Below are positions 34,433-42,570 of a stretch of DNA of 64,000 nucleotides, one piece after another. This DNA is from CAZEHS01 sp964424355 (GTDB lineage: Bacteria > Bacillota > Clostridia > Peptostreptococcales > Acidaminobacteraceae). Below the pieces are notes generated by a model. The model had not been told where the DNA came from. It was given only the letters and a program-made list of their open reading frames with translations, and searched no databases. Location of the stretch: contig CAYRIO010000015.1 of NCBI GenBank assembly GCA_964424355.1, positions 9,567 to 73,566 of the forward strand, given 5' to 3'. The translations under genes were made by a program, and so were the position numbers. Numbering within the stretch: position 1 is the first letter of the stretch; each line of letters begins with the position of its first letter.

Positions 34433-35968
34433 CTACTCCTCATTGAGCCAGGACCGCAGCAACGCAGCTACGGCATCTGGCTTCGCATCGATGAATTTTT
34501 CAATCTGATATTTCGGACTGGACTTGTCTTTGTAATCCAGGTCAATCGCTTCCAATTCTTGTGCTTCAATAGCCTGTTGGATCTCTTCAACCTCTTTGAC
34601 ACGGCTGCGACGTCGAATGATCACAACCGCCAGGACAATTCCTCCCAGGAGCAATGCGCCGATAACCGCCGCCAACCAAGTGGGAATGCCCAGGATTCCA
34701 GCAGCCTGTGGTGTAATCGTAACGGTTTCTTTCGGTGCAAATTCCTGCGCACTGACAAGGATCGACTTGGAATTGATACCGCCCGCTGCAGATACAAGAT
34801 TGACCACCTCTGTTTTCTGCACGTCCGTCATTTCATTGCCCACAAGGGCTTTCTTATTGATGATCACGGCGATGGTGAGATCTTTGATCTGGCCCTGAGC
34901 CTTGCTGATGTTCGTTTTAATCTGGTTCAGTTCATAATTGAGCGTTTTATTTGCTTTCTTGTAAGTAGACTCCGAATTCGATGTGGTCGGGTAATTGGTG
35001 GCCTGGGTATTGGAGTCCGTCCCTGGAGCACCGCCGCTCTGACCATTGACAACGGTTTCGCTCAGGTCTGTCATGCTTCGGACAAGACCATCTTCATTGC
35101 CTTCAATCGGTGGGCTGAATTTGATGATTTCAGAGCTTTCCGTGTCAAAATCCAAGGTCACATTCACGCTGACCTCGACGTTGTCCGCTCCGTAAATCGT
35201 GCTCAGGAAGTCCTTCAGCTTCTTCTTTGTGGTATCCTGAACAGCCTGTGTCATTTCCATCCTGTTTGTGGCTTTAAAGTTCTCTGTGTTCTCCTCAGTG
35301 ATATTCAACTGTACACCAGAGCTGTCTGTCACCGTGACATTCTCTTTCTTTAGGCCCTTCACGGCGTTGACCAGGATCATGACAATCCCGTTCACCTGTT
35401 CTTCTTTCAGCTTATAGCCGCTCTTCAGTTTCAAAATAACACTGGCTTTGGCATTGTCGTCTTTTTCAATAACAAATGCCGAATCTTGAGAAATATGTAA
35501 GTTTACAATTGCGTCTTCCACACCATCCAAGCTTCTGACAGCCTTGCTGAGTGCAGTGGTCTGAGCCAGTAGAAACAGCCTGTTCTTCTCATCGTTGGTC
35601 ATGGTGATGCTGTTCTTGCTCATCACGTCTTCCCAGGTTATTTCCCCAGACCCGGTGAATCCGCCTACCGCCAGCTCCATCAGCGCTTTATCCCGCTGCT
35701 TTTCAGGGACCAGAACCGTGGAATTGTTATTTTCCTGTTTCCACGGGATTTGCGTTTCATCCAGTTTGGCAGTGATCGCCCCGGCATCCTCCAGAGACAA
35801 ATTCCGCATCAGAACGACATAATGCGGCTGATTCATGATAAAAAAGCCAATACCGATGCCCAAAACGACAAAAAGACTGGACACACCGTAAACCCATCGC
35901 ATACGGTTATCCAGTGAGTTGTAGAAATCAACTGCACGTGTCCTGATTTGATTCAGAAAATCACCCAT
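34433..35968 (-). CDS. fliF: Flagellar MS-ring protein FliF
   Basis: FliF forms the MS ring in the membrane. The 511-residue protein has membrane segments at about 25-45 and 437-460, the YscJ-like first ring domain (VLMRNLSLEDAGAITAKLDETQIPW), the DGVEDAIVNLHISQDSAFV segment, a Gly/Ser/Thr-rich periplasmic insert, and a C-terminal FliG-binding tail (AVAALLRSWLNEE). GTCGAGGTTTCT precedes ATG 35968. A gap of 113 bases separates it from fliE. Confidence 0.97.
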   Translation of the reverse strand: MGDFLNQIRTRAVDFYNSLDNRMRWVYGVSSLFVVLGIGIGFFIMNQPHYVVLMRNLSLEDAGAITAKLDETQIPWKQENNNSTVLVPEKQRDKALMELAVGGFTGSGEITWEDVMSKNSITMTNDEKNRLFLLAQTTALSKAVRSLDGVEDAIVNLHISQDSAFVIEKDDNAKASVILKLKSGYKLKEEQVNGIVMILVNAVKGLKKENVTVTDSSGVQLNITEENTENFKATNRMEMTQAVQDTTKKKLKDFLSTIYGADNVEVSVNVTLDFDTESSEIIKFSPPIEGNEDGLVRSMTDLSETVVNGQSGGAPGTDSNTQATNYPTTSNSESTYKKANKTLNYELNQIKTNISKAQGQIKDLTIAVIINKKALVGNEMTDVQKTEVVNLVSAAGGINSKSILVSAQEFAPKETVTITPQAAGILGIPTWLAAVIGALLLGGIVLAVVIIRRRSRVKEVEEIQQAIEAQELEAIDLDYKDKSSPKYQIEKFIDAKPDAVAALLRSWLNEE

Positions 35969-36081
35969 AGAAACCTCGACAAAGAATTATTCGATTGACG
36001 GTCAGTGTATCACGATTGACATAGAAAACGTAAATCAGGACCTCTCGCGTTAATCGTTGCTTGAAAGACATTAACAGGGTA

Positions 36082-36378
36082 CTAAAGCTGCAGTCGCATC
36101 AATTCTTTATACGCCTCAATGGCTTTGTTGTTCACAGCAACAGCGAATTGCAAGGTCAATTCCGCTTTCAAGCCCGCAACCTTCATTTCGTGGATACTGT
36201 CTGAAGTCCCTGAAATAGCAGCCTCACTGGCTACTTTCGATTCAGCCTGAGCCTGATTCACTTTATCGATTTCACTGAAAAGCATTTTCTTGAAATCCGC
36301 TCCGGAAACCGTTTCAGCCGCTTTTGCCGTTGTGCTTCCAAGCCCTGTTTCAAGTCCGCCAATTGATGTGATGGGCAT
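36082..36378 (-). CDS. fliE: Flagellar hook-basal body protein FliE
   Basis: FliE joins the MS ring to the rod. The 98-residue protein has the family's C-terminal half, SDSIHEMKVAGLKAELTLQFAVAVNNKAIEAYKELMRLQL, in which the VNKAIEAYKEIMRMQV-type ending is diagnostic. It follows flgC by 11 bases. Confidence 0.96.
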   Translation of the reverse strand: MPITSIGGLETGLGSTTAKAAETVSGADFKKMLFSEIDKVNQAQAESKVASEAAISGTSDSIHEMKVAGLKAELTLQFAVAVNNKAIEAYKELMRLQL

Positions 36379-36389
36379 TATTAATCCTC

Positions 36390-36830
36390 CTATTTACCGA
36401 TTTCAAGCGCTTTAAGCACCATGGATTTCGTAGCATTCATTGCGGTTACATTCGCTTCATACCCTCTTGAAGCAGAGATCAGATTGATCATCTCAGTTAC
36501 AACATCCACATTGGGCATTGAAACATACCCCTCGCCATCCGCATCCGGATGTCCTGGATTGTAAATCCTTTTAAATGCGGAGGTGTCTTCCTTGATTGCA
36601 GAAACCTCAACCCCGTTGCCTGTTACATACTGCCCTTGGGCTTCACTGAGGACATCGGAAAAAGAGGACCCTTCCTGTTCCCTGAAAATCGGCATTTGTC
36701 GCCGGTATGGCGTTCCAGCACTGGTCCGGGTGGTTTCCGCGTTGGCGATATTTTTGGAGATAATATCCATCCTGAGGCGTTCTGCGGTAAGTCCTGAGGC
36801 ACTGACGTTAATGGATTTGAAGAAGCTCAT
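36390..36830 (-). CDS. flgC: Flagellar proximal rod protein FlgC
   Basis: The 146-residue rod protein has INVSASGLTAERLRMDIISKNIANAETTR at the N-terminus, YRRQMPIFREQ, and YVSMPNVDVVTEMINLISASRGYEANVTAMNATKSM at the C-terminus, all standard FlgC sequence. It follows flgB by five bases. Confidence 0.98.
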   Translation of the reverse strand: MSFFKSINVSASGLTAERLRMDIISKNIANAETTRTSAGTPYRRQMPIFREQEGSSFSDVLSEAQGQYVTGNGVEVSAIKEDTSAFKRIYNPGHPDADGEGYVSMPNVDVVTEMINLISASRGYEANVTAMNATKSMVLKALEIGK

Positions 36831-36835
36831 GGTGT

Positions 36836-37252
36836 CTACTTCCCTTCATTGATCGCTGTGCGCAGTCTCCGGATATCTCCGTTCATACTGTCCACCACGG
36901 CGTCGTAATAAATCTGGTTTTTCGCCAGTTCTGCCATTTCCGTATCCACATTCACGTTGTTCTCGTCCCGCCGGACACTGGTTCCAGTTTCTTTGTTTAT
37001 GCTGAAGGTCATATTTTCAGAGGAATCCTGACCCAAAGGCAGGTGTTTGGGGTTGGTCCGAACCATCCCAAGCTGTCCTTTACCTAAAAAGTCCTGGAGA
37101 ACCTGCTGGAAATCCACATCATCCCGCTTAAAACCGGGCGTATTGGCATTGGCTAAGTTATTGCTGAGCAGACTGTTTCTCAGCCAACTGCCGTCCAACG
37201 CTTTTGTCTTCAGATTGATACTGCTGAAGGCGTTTTCAAGCATATAAAGCAC
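36836..37252 (-). CDS. flgB: Flagellar proximal rod protein FlgB, first gene of fla/che operon
   Basis: The 138-residue rod protein shows LRNSLLSNNLANANTPGFKRDDVDFQQVL and a C-terminal NNVNVDTEMAELAKNQIYYDAVVDSMNGD block, as in FlgB. GGGAGGTGCTTT precedes ATG 37252; ATG 37243 is a less likely start. It opens the long operon, behind a TATAAT box at 37315-37320. Confidence 0.97.
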   Translation of the reverse strand: MLYMLENAFSSINLKTKALDGSWLRNSLLSNNLANANTPGFKRDDVDFQQVLQDFLGKGQLGMVRTNPKHLPLGQDSSENMTFSINKETGTSVRRDENNVNVDTEMAELAKNQIYYDAVVDSMNGDIRRLRTAINEGK

Positions 37253-37314
37253 CTCCCAATATAGAGCCTAAGGCTAGTTGATAATCTATTTCATTTACAA
37301 AATATCCTTTTTTT

Positions 37315-37320
37315 ATTATA
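37315..37320 (-). promoter_or_regulatory. Probable -10 box of the fla/che operon promoter
   Basis: A perfect TATAAT on the minus strand lies about 62 bases before the flgB start. The hexamer 17 bases upstream (TTACTT) matches the -35 consensus poorly, so an activator may be needed, or another spacing used. No sigma-D-type or CodY-type sequence was found here. Confidence 0.5.
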
Positions 37321-37351
37321 CCACATGTGTGTTAATTAAGTAACCGTTACC

Positions 37352-37368
37352 CCTATATATGGTATAGG
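37352..37368. promoter_or_regulatory. Inverted repeat upstream of the flgB promoter
   Basis: CCTATA and TATAGG flank a 5-base centre as a perfect dyad, 31 bases upstream of the TATAAT box. Its size and place fit a regulator binding site; the regulator is unknown. Confidence 0.4.
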
Positions 37369-37409
37369 AAAATGTAAATATGGGCTAACAGAACTAGTTT
37401 GAATCCTGA

Positions 37410-37442
37410 AACACCCGCGGTCACATGCTGACAGCGGGTGTT
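37410..37442 (-). terminator. Hairpin at the end of the pilus operon
   Basis: AACACCCGC / GCGGGTGTT forms a 9-bp GC-rich stem directly after the last pilus gene, followed on the minus strand by a short T stretch only. It probably ends the pilus transcript before flgB. Confidence 0.6.
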
Positions 37443-37446
37443 CGCT

Positions 37447-37956
37447 TCAATAATTGTAATTGATCACGTTCTTTGTGATCTCTGGAACCGATTCATCCCA
37501 ACCGATGTTGTTCAGCAGCACTTCACTGGTCACTTCAAAGCCGCGGGGGCCGGTGATGGTATACGCCATGAACCAGCGACCGCCTACTGTATGAAGCGTG
37601 AAGGAGGTGGCGTTGACATCTTCCTGCGACAGGCTTTTTATGGTGCCGCTCTCATCTTTGTGCCACAAACGGTTTCCATCGATATAAATGGATTCACCGC
37701 TACCCCCCGGGGCATCTACAACCCCTATGGATTCCGCATTCCGAACCTCATCCGCAACAAATGCGGCTGCCATGCGCACACTATCCTGTGTAGCTGACTG
37801 ACTATCACCTTCCGCAAACAAATAATGACTGGTATAAAAGAATGACATTGCGGCGGCGGCTATCACTGCCGCTATGGCAATCCCCAGCATCAACTCAATC
37901 AGCGTCACGCCGCGCTTCCAACGTGTGTCGATGACGGCCACCCCCTTTCCATCCAC
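37447..37956 (-). CDS. PilW-like minor prepilin
   Basis: The 169-residue protein has a class III prepilin leader: a short basic N-terminus ending WKRG, then VTLIELMLGIAIAAVIAAAAMSFFY with Glu at position 5 after the cut. The rest is a small Cys-free pseudopilin head. PilW-type minor pilins prime pilus assembly. The first in-frame start is GTG 37956, which lacks a clear ribosome-binding site; GTG 37941 is also possible. It is the last gene of the pilus cluster. Confidence 0.8.
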   Translation of the reverse strand: MDGKGVAVIDTRWKRGVTLIELMLGIAIAAVIAAAAMSFFYTSHYLFAEGDSQSATQDSVRMAAAFVADEVRNAESIGVVDAPGGSGESIYIDGNRLWHKDESGTIKSLSQEDVNATSFTLHTVGGRWFMAYTITGPRGFEVTSEVLLNNIGWDESVPEITKNVINYNY

Positions 37957-37962
37957 TTGAAG

Positions 37963-38274
37963 CTAATCGGGTCGAAACACGACAAAGGGTCCAGAAGTCA
38001 GGCGATCGCCCGGTACACTGCAGCTCAGTCCATTCACAACCATTGTAAAGTTCTGTGAAGCAGCTGTAGCAGAACCACTGTAACCAAGAGCCTTATCCAG
38101 CGTCTGCTGATCCACGTAATCTTCCTGTGTGAGAACACCCGAATCATAGACCCAGCCAAATCCACTGACATAGGCGCCCATGAACGCTACCAGGAGAATT
38201 CCCAGCATGGCCATGGCGATGATCGCTTCAATCAGGGTCATTCCTTTTTTATTCCCACTGACCATGTTCAACAC
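37963..38274 (-). CDS. PilV-like minor prepilin
   Basis: The 103-residue protein carries the prepilin cleavage motif NKKG|MTLIEAIIAMAMLGILLVAFMGAY with Glu5 and a small C-terminal head. Its length and the EAIIAMAMLGI pattern fit PilV/PulI-type minor pilins. It follows the PilX-like gene by 17 bases and precedes the PilW-like gene by six. Confidence 0.82.
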   Translation of the reverse strand: MLNMVSGNKKGMTLIEAIIAMAMLGILLVAFMGAYVSGFGWVYDSGVLTQEDYVDQQTLDKALGYSGSATAASQNFTMVVNGLSCSVPGDRLTSGPFVVFRPD

Positions 38275-38291
38275 CTCACCATAAGAAGATG

Positions 38292-39425
38292 TCAGTCCTC
38301 CCAGCGCGCCCTTAGGTACCCGTTTACTCCAGGGACATTCCCAGTACCTGTCAGCGGTTTGTAGATGATATCCGGTTTCCCATTGGCTAAGAACGTTCCC
38401 GCTATGATCGATCCTGTCACGGTAGAATCGGAACTGCCCAGTTCAACGCTGGCGTGGGGGCCATAAACGTAGAAATAGGACATGAGATTGGCCTTCAGAT
38501 ACATGGTGGAATCCTCTTCCAGGAGGACCATGAACTGCTCCGCATTGCCCCCGACGTTGATGGGGGTTTGGAAATTCGCGTCTGGAGATCCTGAACCGTT
38601 CTTAATATAGAGATATACAGTCTCAGCGCCTATTATGGCTACAGGGCACTTTAGACTCAGGCTGCTGACGACAACGTGCAGATCCCCTCCACTCACATCG
38701 AAGGTCAGTGATCCACCGTTTTTATCAATTTTGTTGTAGACTGCATTCTGATTGATGATGTCATCTCCGTTCCCGCCGATATTGGGTTGTGTGCCTGGCA
38801 GCGGGACTTCAACAGCATGCGTAATCGGATCTTCTTCTCCCGGAAAGGTTGGCTCTACATAATCCTTATTCTGGTATTCCATCTTTACATAGTCGCCTTC
38901 CGGATAATTTGCATTGCTGCTGATGGTCCCATTGGAGCCCATGGGAAAATCACTGCTATCTGTGGTGTCCACCGTTCCAATTTTTTCACCTTGGAGATTT
39001 TCTTCAGAGAACAACCCATATTGGAAAATCGAATCTTTCGAGAAGTGCTCCAGAACCAAGGTCGCTGTGCGGCTGTACCCTCCAGGCACAACACCCTCCG
39101 CCACGATGTGGACTGTTTGAACAGACCCCTCCGTGACTGGTGTTATATGGGTGATAGTCGACTCACCGCCGCCAATACTGACAGGAGCCGATCCGTGATT
39201 CAGTACCGTTGACGTTTTATCTGGATTATTGATGAGGTATTCGCCCATGGCATCCGCTCCGGATCGGGCTACATAATAGGCCCGTGTGAGGCTTTCGGTG
39301 GCATTGGTCATTTTGGTCTCATGGGTTCCCAGAAAGAGAATGACCCCGCCAATCACCATGCCAACGGCCAGCACCAGAAGCACCATGGCAAGCGCAGCAC
39401 CCCTGTTATCATTCCACATAATCAT
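38292..39425 (-). CDS. PilX-like minor pilin with a beta-helix-like head
   Basis: The N-terminus MIMWNDNRGAALAMVLLVLAVGMVIGG is a PilX-type class III signal with G|A and a long membrane helix, lacking the Glu5. The remaining 330 or so residues form a Gly/Ser/Thr/Val-rich domain with strand repeats (LTFDVSGGDLHVVVSSLSL, then HASVELGSSDSTVTGSIIAGTFLANGK), as in DUF7305-type pilus tip proteins. Start 39425 or 39419 is chosen for the AGGAAAGAAGGG upstream, although the frame runs to 39485. An adhesive or tip role is inferred. Confidence 0.75.
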   Translation of the reverse strand: MIMWNDNRGAALAMVLLVLAVGMVIGGVILFLGTHETKMTNATESLTRAYYVARSGADAMGEYLINNPDKTSTVLNHGSAPVSIGGGESTITHITPVTEGSVQTVHIVAEGVVPGGYSRTATLVLEHFSKDSIFQYGLFSEENLQGEKIGTVDTTDSSDFPMGSNGTISSNANYPEGDYVKMEYQNKDYVEPTFPGEEDPITHAVEVPLPGTQPNIGGNGDDIINQNAVYNKIDKNGGSLTFDVSGGDLHVVVSSLSLKCPVAIIGAETVYLYIKNGSGSPDANFQTPINVGGNAEQFMVLLEEDSTMYLKANLMSYFYVYGPHASVELGSSDSTVTGSIIAGTFLANGKPDIIYKPLTGTGNVPGVNGYLRARWED

Positions 39426-39515
39426 CCCTTCTTTCCTCATGCTCATGTGTATGGATATATACCCAAATTGCGGATAAATATGCACCCTGTTGAAGGCGAG
39501 GCAAAGGTTCTGCTA

Positions 39516-40694
39516 TCACTTGAAGTATGTCATCAGATAGACTGCTTCCGCCCGGCTCATGGAGAGCTTGGTATCGGTCAGCCCCGGGGATTGGATTTCC
39601 TTGTCAGCCAAGAGCTTATCGCCGGCTGCTTTCCATGAAAAGTTCGGATCCCCTTTGATTTTACTCAAAACGAATGCCATTTCATCATACGTCAGCGGAT
39701 CTCTGGGGCGAAGGGTATTATCGGTAAAGCCCACAACGTACCCGCCCAGGTAGCCTTTAAAAATAGCCTTGGCGATGGCGCCTTCATAGCTTCCCAGAGA
39801 GCTGTAATCGGAGTATTTGGTCAAATCAACCGGGGTTTCCGGCAGCGGCCACTGATAGATCTTATCCAGCATGATGATGAATTCACCCCGGGTCATCGGT
39901 TCATCCGGTTTGAAATTGTTCTGAGCATCCGCCATCACATAACCATTCTGCCTGAATGCTTCGATTTCCGCAGCTGCCCAGTGGCCGGCAATATCCGCAA
40001 AGGGCTTTTTGAAGAGATCCTGGAGTTTTACTTCATCTCCGCCGATAAACACATAGTTCACGCGATTGGGATCGCCTTCCATTGTTGTGTAAGGGTCTGC
40101 TTTATAAAAAGACTCATCCGCAATCCACTGTACCAGAGCGTCGTTATTGTCCGGTGCATTGGGTACCCAATAGAACGTCATATCGATATCACTGGTGATG
40201 GTGCCATCGCCAGCGCCGGTGATCGACAGCGAATCAATGCCAATATGCTTGGGGAAATTCCAGATGGAGCGCAGCAGTTCTGCCACAGAAGGGTAGGTTC
40301 CTGCAACGGATATAGACGCTCCCATGGTCTGAAATTCCAGATCTTTTTTTGTAAGGGTCTGGAATTCTGTGAAGCCGAGCTTATCCACCTTTAAGTCCTT
40401 TTGTGTGAACTCGTTCAGCAGCAAGACCAATTCCTCTTGGTTTGAACTGGCAAAGTACTTCTTGAAGTACTTTGCGGCCTTGTTCCACTGGGCCTGTATT
40501 TCTGTATCCAGTTGCTTTTCCGTTGCCACGGCATCCCGGGCTTTTGCCAGCTGCTCCGCCACAACAGTGTGCTCTGCCTGTACCGCCTCAAATTTGTTAT
40601 AAAGAGGCAGCACCATGAATCGCGCATAGACAATCAAGAAAAACACCACGCCGAGAATCTTTAAAAGCTTATTTTCTCTTCTTGTCAGCTTCAT
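39516..40694 (-). CDS. pilO: PilO-like pilus alignment protein fused to SLH domains
   Basis: PilO with PilM and PilN forms the inner-membrane alignment complex. The 392-residue product has one N-terminal membrane segment (about 12-31), a coiled coil (about 35-75) and a PilO-like ferredoxin-fold part (about 80-180). The C-terminal half holds S-layer-homology modules: SLH1 about 230-280 (FADIAGHWAAAEIEAF, then FKPDEPMTRGEF), SLH2 about 293-347 and a shorter SLH3 about 354-392. SLH domains bind wall polymers outside the membrane. ATG 40694 is preferred over the TTG before it; it overlaps pilN by 26 bases. Confidence 0.88.
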   Translation of the reverse strand: MKLTRRENKLLKILGVVFFLIVYARFMVLPLYNKFEAVQAEHTVVAEQLAKARDAVATEKQLDTEIQAQWNKAAKYFKKYFASSNQEELVLLLNEFTQKDLKVDKLGFTEFQTLTKKDLEFQTMGASISVAGTYPSVAELLRSIWNFPKHIGIDSLSITGAGDGTITSDIDMTFYWVPNAPDNNDALVQWIADESFYKADPYTTMEGDPNRVNYVFIGGDEVKLQDLFKKPFADIAGHWAAAEIEAFRQNGYVMADAQNNFKPDEPMTRGEFIIMLDKIYQWPLPETPVDLTKYSDYSSLGSYEGAIAKAIFKGYLGGYVVGFTDNTLRPRDPLTYDEMAFVLSKIKGDPNFSWKAAGDKLLADKEIQSPGLTDTKLSMSRAEAVYLMTYFK

Positions 40695-41244
40695 CAAGTT
40701 GCACCCCCTTCAAACTGAAAGTGATCTTGAATTCGTAATTCGATTCCATCAGGGCCATCTCATCCAGAAAAATAGAATCGAACAGGCCGCTGTGCCGAAG
40801 GTTGTATTCCAATTCTGCAATCGCAGCCTTTTTCAAGGCCGTTCCGGATATTTCACAGCCCTCGATGCCAATGACGGTGTTGCCGATCACCAGGTTTTGA
40901 GGCACTGCAGCAGCAATCGCTTGAAGCTGCTTATCATCCACATAATCCGTAAATTTGAGAGCGGCATCGGCCTGTTGGAGCACCGGCTGGATGGTTTGCA
41001 GCCGCAGGAGTTTCTTTTGCTTATCATCAATCCGCTTCAAGGTTTCCTGCATGGCCGGACTGGAAAGCTCTGCCTGCATTTTTGCAATGTCCGCCTGATT
41101 ATACAGAACCCCTCCCAAAATACCCGCCGGAATGGCTACAATCAACAGAATGGCCAGAGCCTTCAGCAGGGTGTAAAGAGGCCGTTTTTCCTCCGCTTTC
41201 TGTTCACGAAACAGATAGGGTTCAAAAAAATTCAGATCTCTCAT
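40669..41244 (-). CDS. pilN: Type IV pilus assembly protein PilN
   Basis: PilN is a bitopic membrane protein whose short cytoplasmic N-terminus docks into PilM. The 191-residue product has the docking motif MRDLNFFEPYL (compare INLLPxR-type motifs), a membrane segment (about 25-47) and a ferredoxin-like outer domain ending ITFSLKGVQLDE. The order pilM-pilN-pilO is the conserved one. Confidence 0.87.
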   Translation of the reverse strand: MRDLNFFEPYLFREQKAEEKRPLYTLLKALAILLIVAIPAGILGGVLYNQADIAKMQAELSSPAMQETLKRIDDKQKKLLRLQTIQPVLQQADAALKFTDYVDDKQLQAIAAAVPQNLVIGNTVIGIEGCEISGTALKKAAIAELEYNLRHSGLFDSIFLDEMALMESNYEFKITFSLKGVQLDEADKKRK

Positions 41245-41256
41245 TTGCCTCCCCCC

Positions 41257-42321
41257 TTAGAGTCGGATCATGGCGCCAAGCGCATTCGTGAATTTGCTCA
41301 TATCCAGACCTGTAGAGGTGCCTACCAGCTTAGCGCCTTCTACCGTATGCAGAATCTCGGTATCTACAGCCATGTTTTTCTTGATATAGGTGTCAATCCC
41401 GTTCATACGGGCACCACCGCCGGTAAGGAATATATGATCGATATGGTTCCCTGTGCTTCGGGAGGTATAGAACTTGAAGATCCGCTCTATCTCCTCCAGC
41501 CAGCCGTCCACGGTGGTCCGGCAAAGGTTGTGGATCCGGGAGGCCTCCGATTCGTCCGACAGCTCCCTGCTCAGGGGAAGGATGGCTGTTTTCTGAATCC
41601 GTGCCTCTTCCTTCGAATTGCCTATGAAATTGGTGATGCCGGCATCGATATCCCGGCTGCCGATATTGAGAAGCCGATTGAACCGGTAGTGGCCTTTTTC
41701 AATGATATTGAGGTTGATCTGCCGGTGGCCGATATCGATCACCGCGATGGTCTTATCCTGTGTGTCCATCCCCTGGTTGACTTTCCGGGCTCCGGACAGG
41801 AGCTTGCACTGGCTGTTGGCGTGGATATCCAGGGCATAGGGCTTCAATCCGATATTCTCCAGCAGGGTCAGATGGCTTTCAACGATATCCTTAGGCAGGG
41901 CCGCCACCATGACGTTGGTCATTGGGGTCGTGCCATCGGTGCTCTCCCCCATGATTTTGGACTGAACCACATATTGGCTTAAATCAATGGGGAGGTAGTT
42001 CTGGATCTCGTAGCTGATCATATCCTTCAGATCTTTGGGCTTCACCGTGGGCAAGGTCATTTCGCGGATGACGCACATGCTGCTTTCAATGGTACACACC
42101 GCTGGGGTGCCAATGATATGGTTTTCGTGGAGGGAGCCCTTTAAAACATCCCGCAGGCTCTCCGGTTTTCGAATTTGTCCATCTTCATAAGAATCCTCAG
42201 GGATAGGAATTTTAATGGCGGCGTTGATACTGATGTGCTGCCCCTCCGTAAAGCCCGACAGGATTTTAGCCGAATAAGCGCCAAGATCAATAGCTGCAAG
42301 GTTCTTCTTTTTTTTGCTCAT
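41257..42321 (-). CDS. pilM: Type IV pilus assembly protein PilM
   Basis: PilM is an actin-like cytoplasmic ATPase-fold protein that binds PilN. The 354-residue protein has AAIDLGAYSAKILSG (phosphate 1), SSMCVIREMTLPTVKPKDLKDMISYEIQNYLP, IAVIDIGHRQINLNII (phosphate 2) and IDHIFLTGGGARMNGI (adenosine motif). GGGGGG lies eight bases before ATG 42321. Confidence 0.93.
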   Translation of the reverse strand: MSKKKKNLAAIDLGAYSAKILSGFTEGQHISINAAIKIPIPEDSYEDGQIRKPESLRDVLKGSLHENHIIGTPAVCTIESSMCVIREMTLPTVKPKDLKDMISYEIQNYLPIDLSQYVVQSKIMGESTDGTTPMTNVMVAALPKDIVESHLTLLENIGLKPYALDIHANSQCKLLSGARKVNQGMDTQDKTIAVIDIGHRQINLNIIEKGHYRFNRLLNIGSRDIDAGITNFIGNSKEEARIQKTAILPLSRELSDESEASRIHNLCRTTVDGWLEEIERIFKFYTSRSTGNHIDHIFLTGGGARMNGIDTYIKKNMAVDTEILHTVEGAKLVGTSTGLDMSKFTNALGAMIRL

Positions 42322-42524
42322 GCAGGGATCCCCCCTTGTCTCTGGTTTTAGATTATTTGAAGCGGATTCCGGGTTGCCGGTCCGCCTGTTTCCGTGGGGA
42401 AAATAATGTCTACCCGTTTAAATGGCGCTTCTGTCTGTTCTGCAATGTTGATCATGGGTGTATTCTGTGCAAACAACGGACCATAGCAAGCCGTTTGATT
42501 TCAAAAAACTTATGTAGGGTAATA

Positions 42525-42559
42525 TCTGTGCAGAAGCTTGAATCAAGCTTCTGCACAGA
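42525..42559. repeat. Near-perfect 35-base hairpin after the pilin gene
   Basis: Two 17-base arms (starting TCTGTGCAGAAGCTTGA) are exact reverse complements around a single base, 11 bases after the pilin stop. No T run follows on the minus strand, so it is more likely an mRNA end-stabilising or processing hairpin than a plain terminator. The remaining 200 bases to pilM hold no supported gene. Confidence 0.7.
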
Positions 42560-42570
42560 CTGATTCTAGA

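Noticed and set aside
34379..35353. Plus-strand open frame of 324 codons opposite fliF
   Set aside because: It lies within the certain fliF frame on the other strand, and its translation shows no family features.
37253..37446. CodY box at the flgB promoter, as CodY binds there in Bacillus
   Set aside because: No stretch resembles AATTTTCWGAAAATT in this interval.
40699..41982. Plus-strand open frame of 427 codons opposite pilN and pilM
   Set aside because: It is antisense to two clear family members, has no recognisable domain, and arises from codon bias of the real genes.
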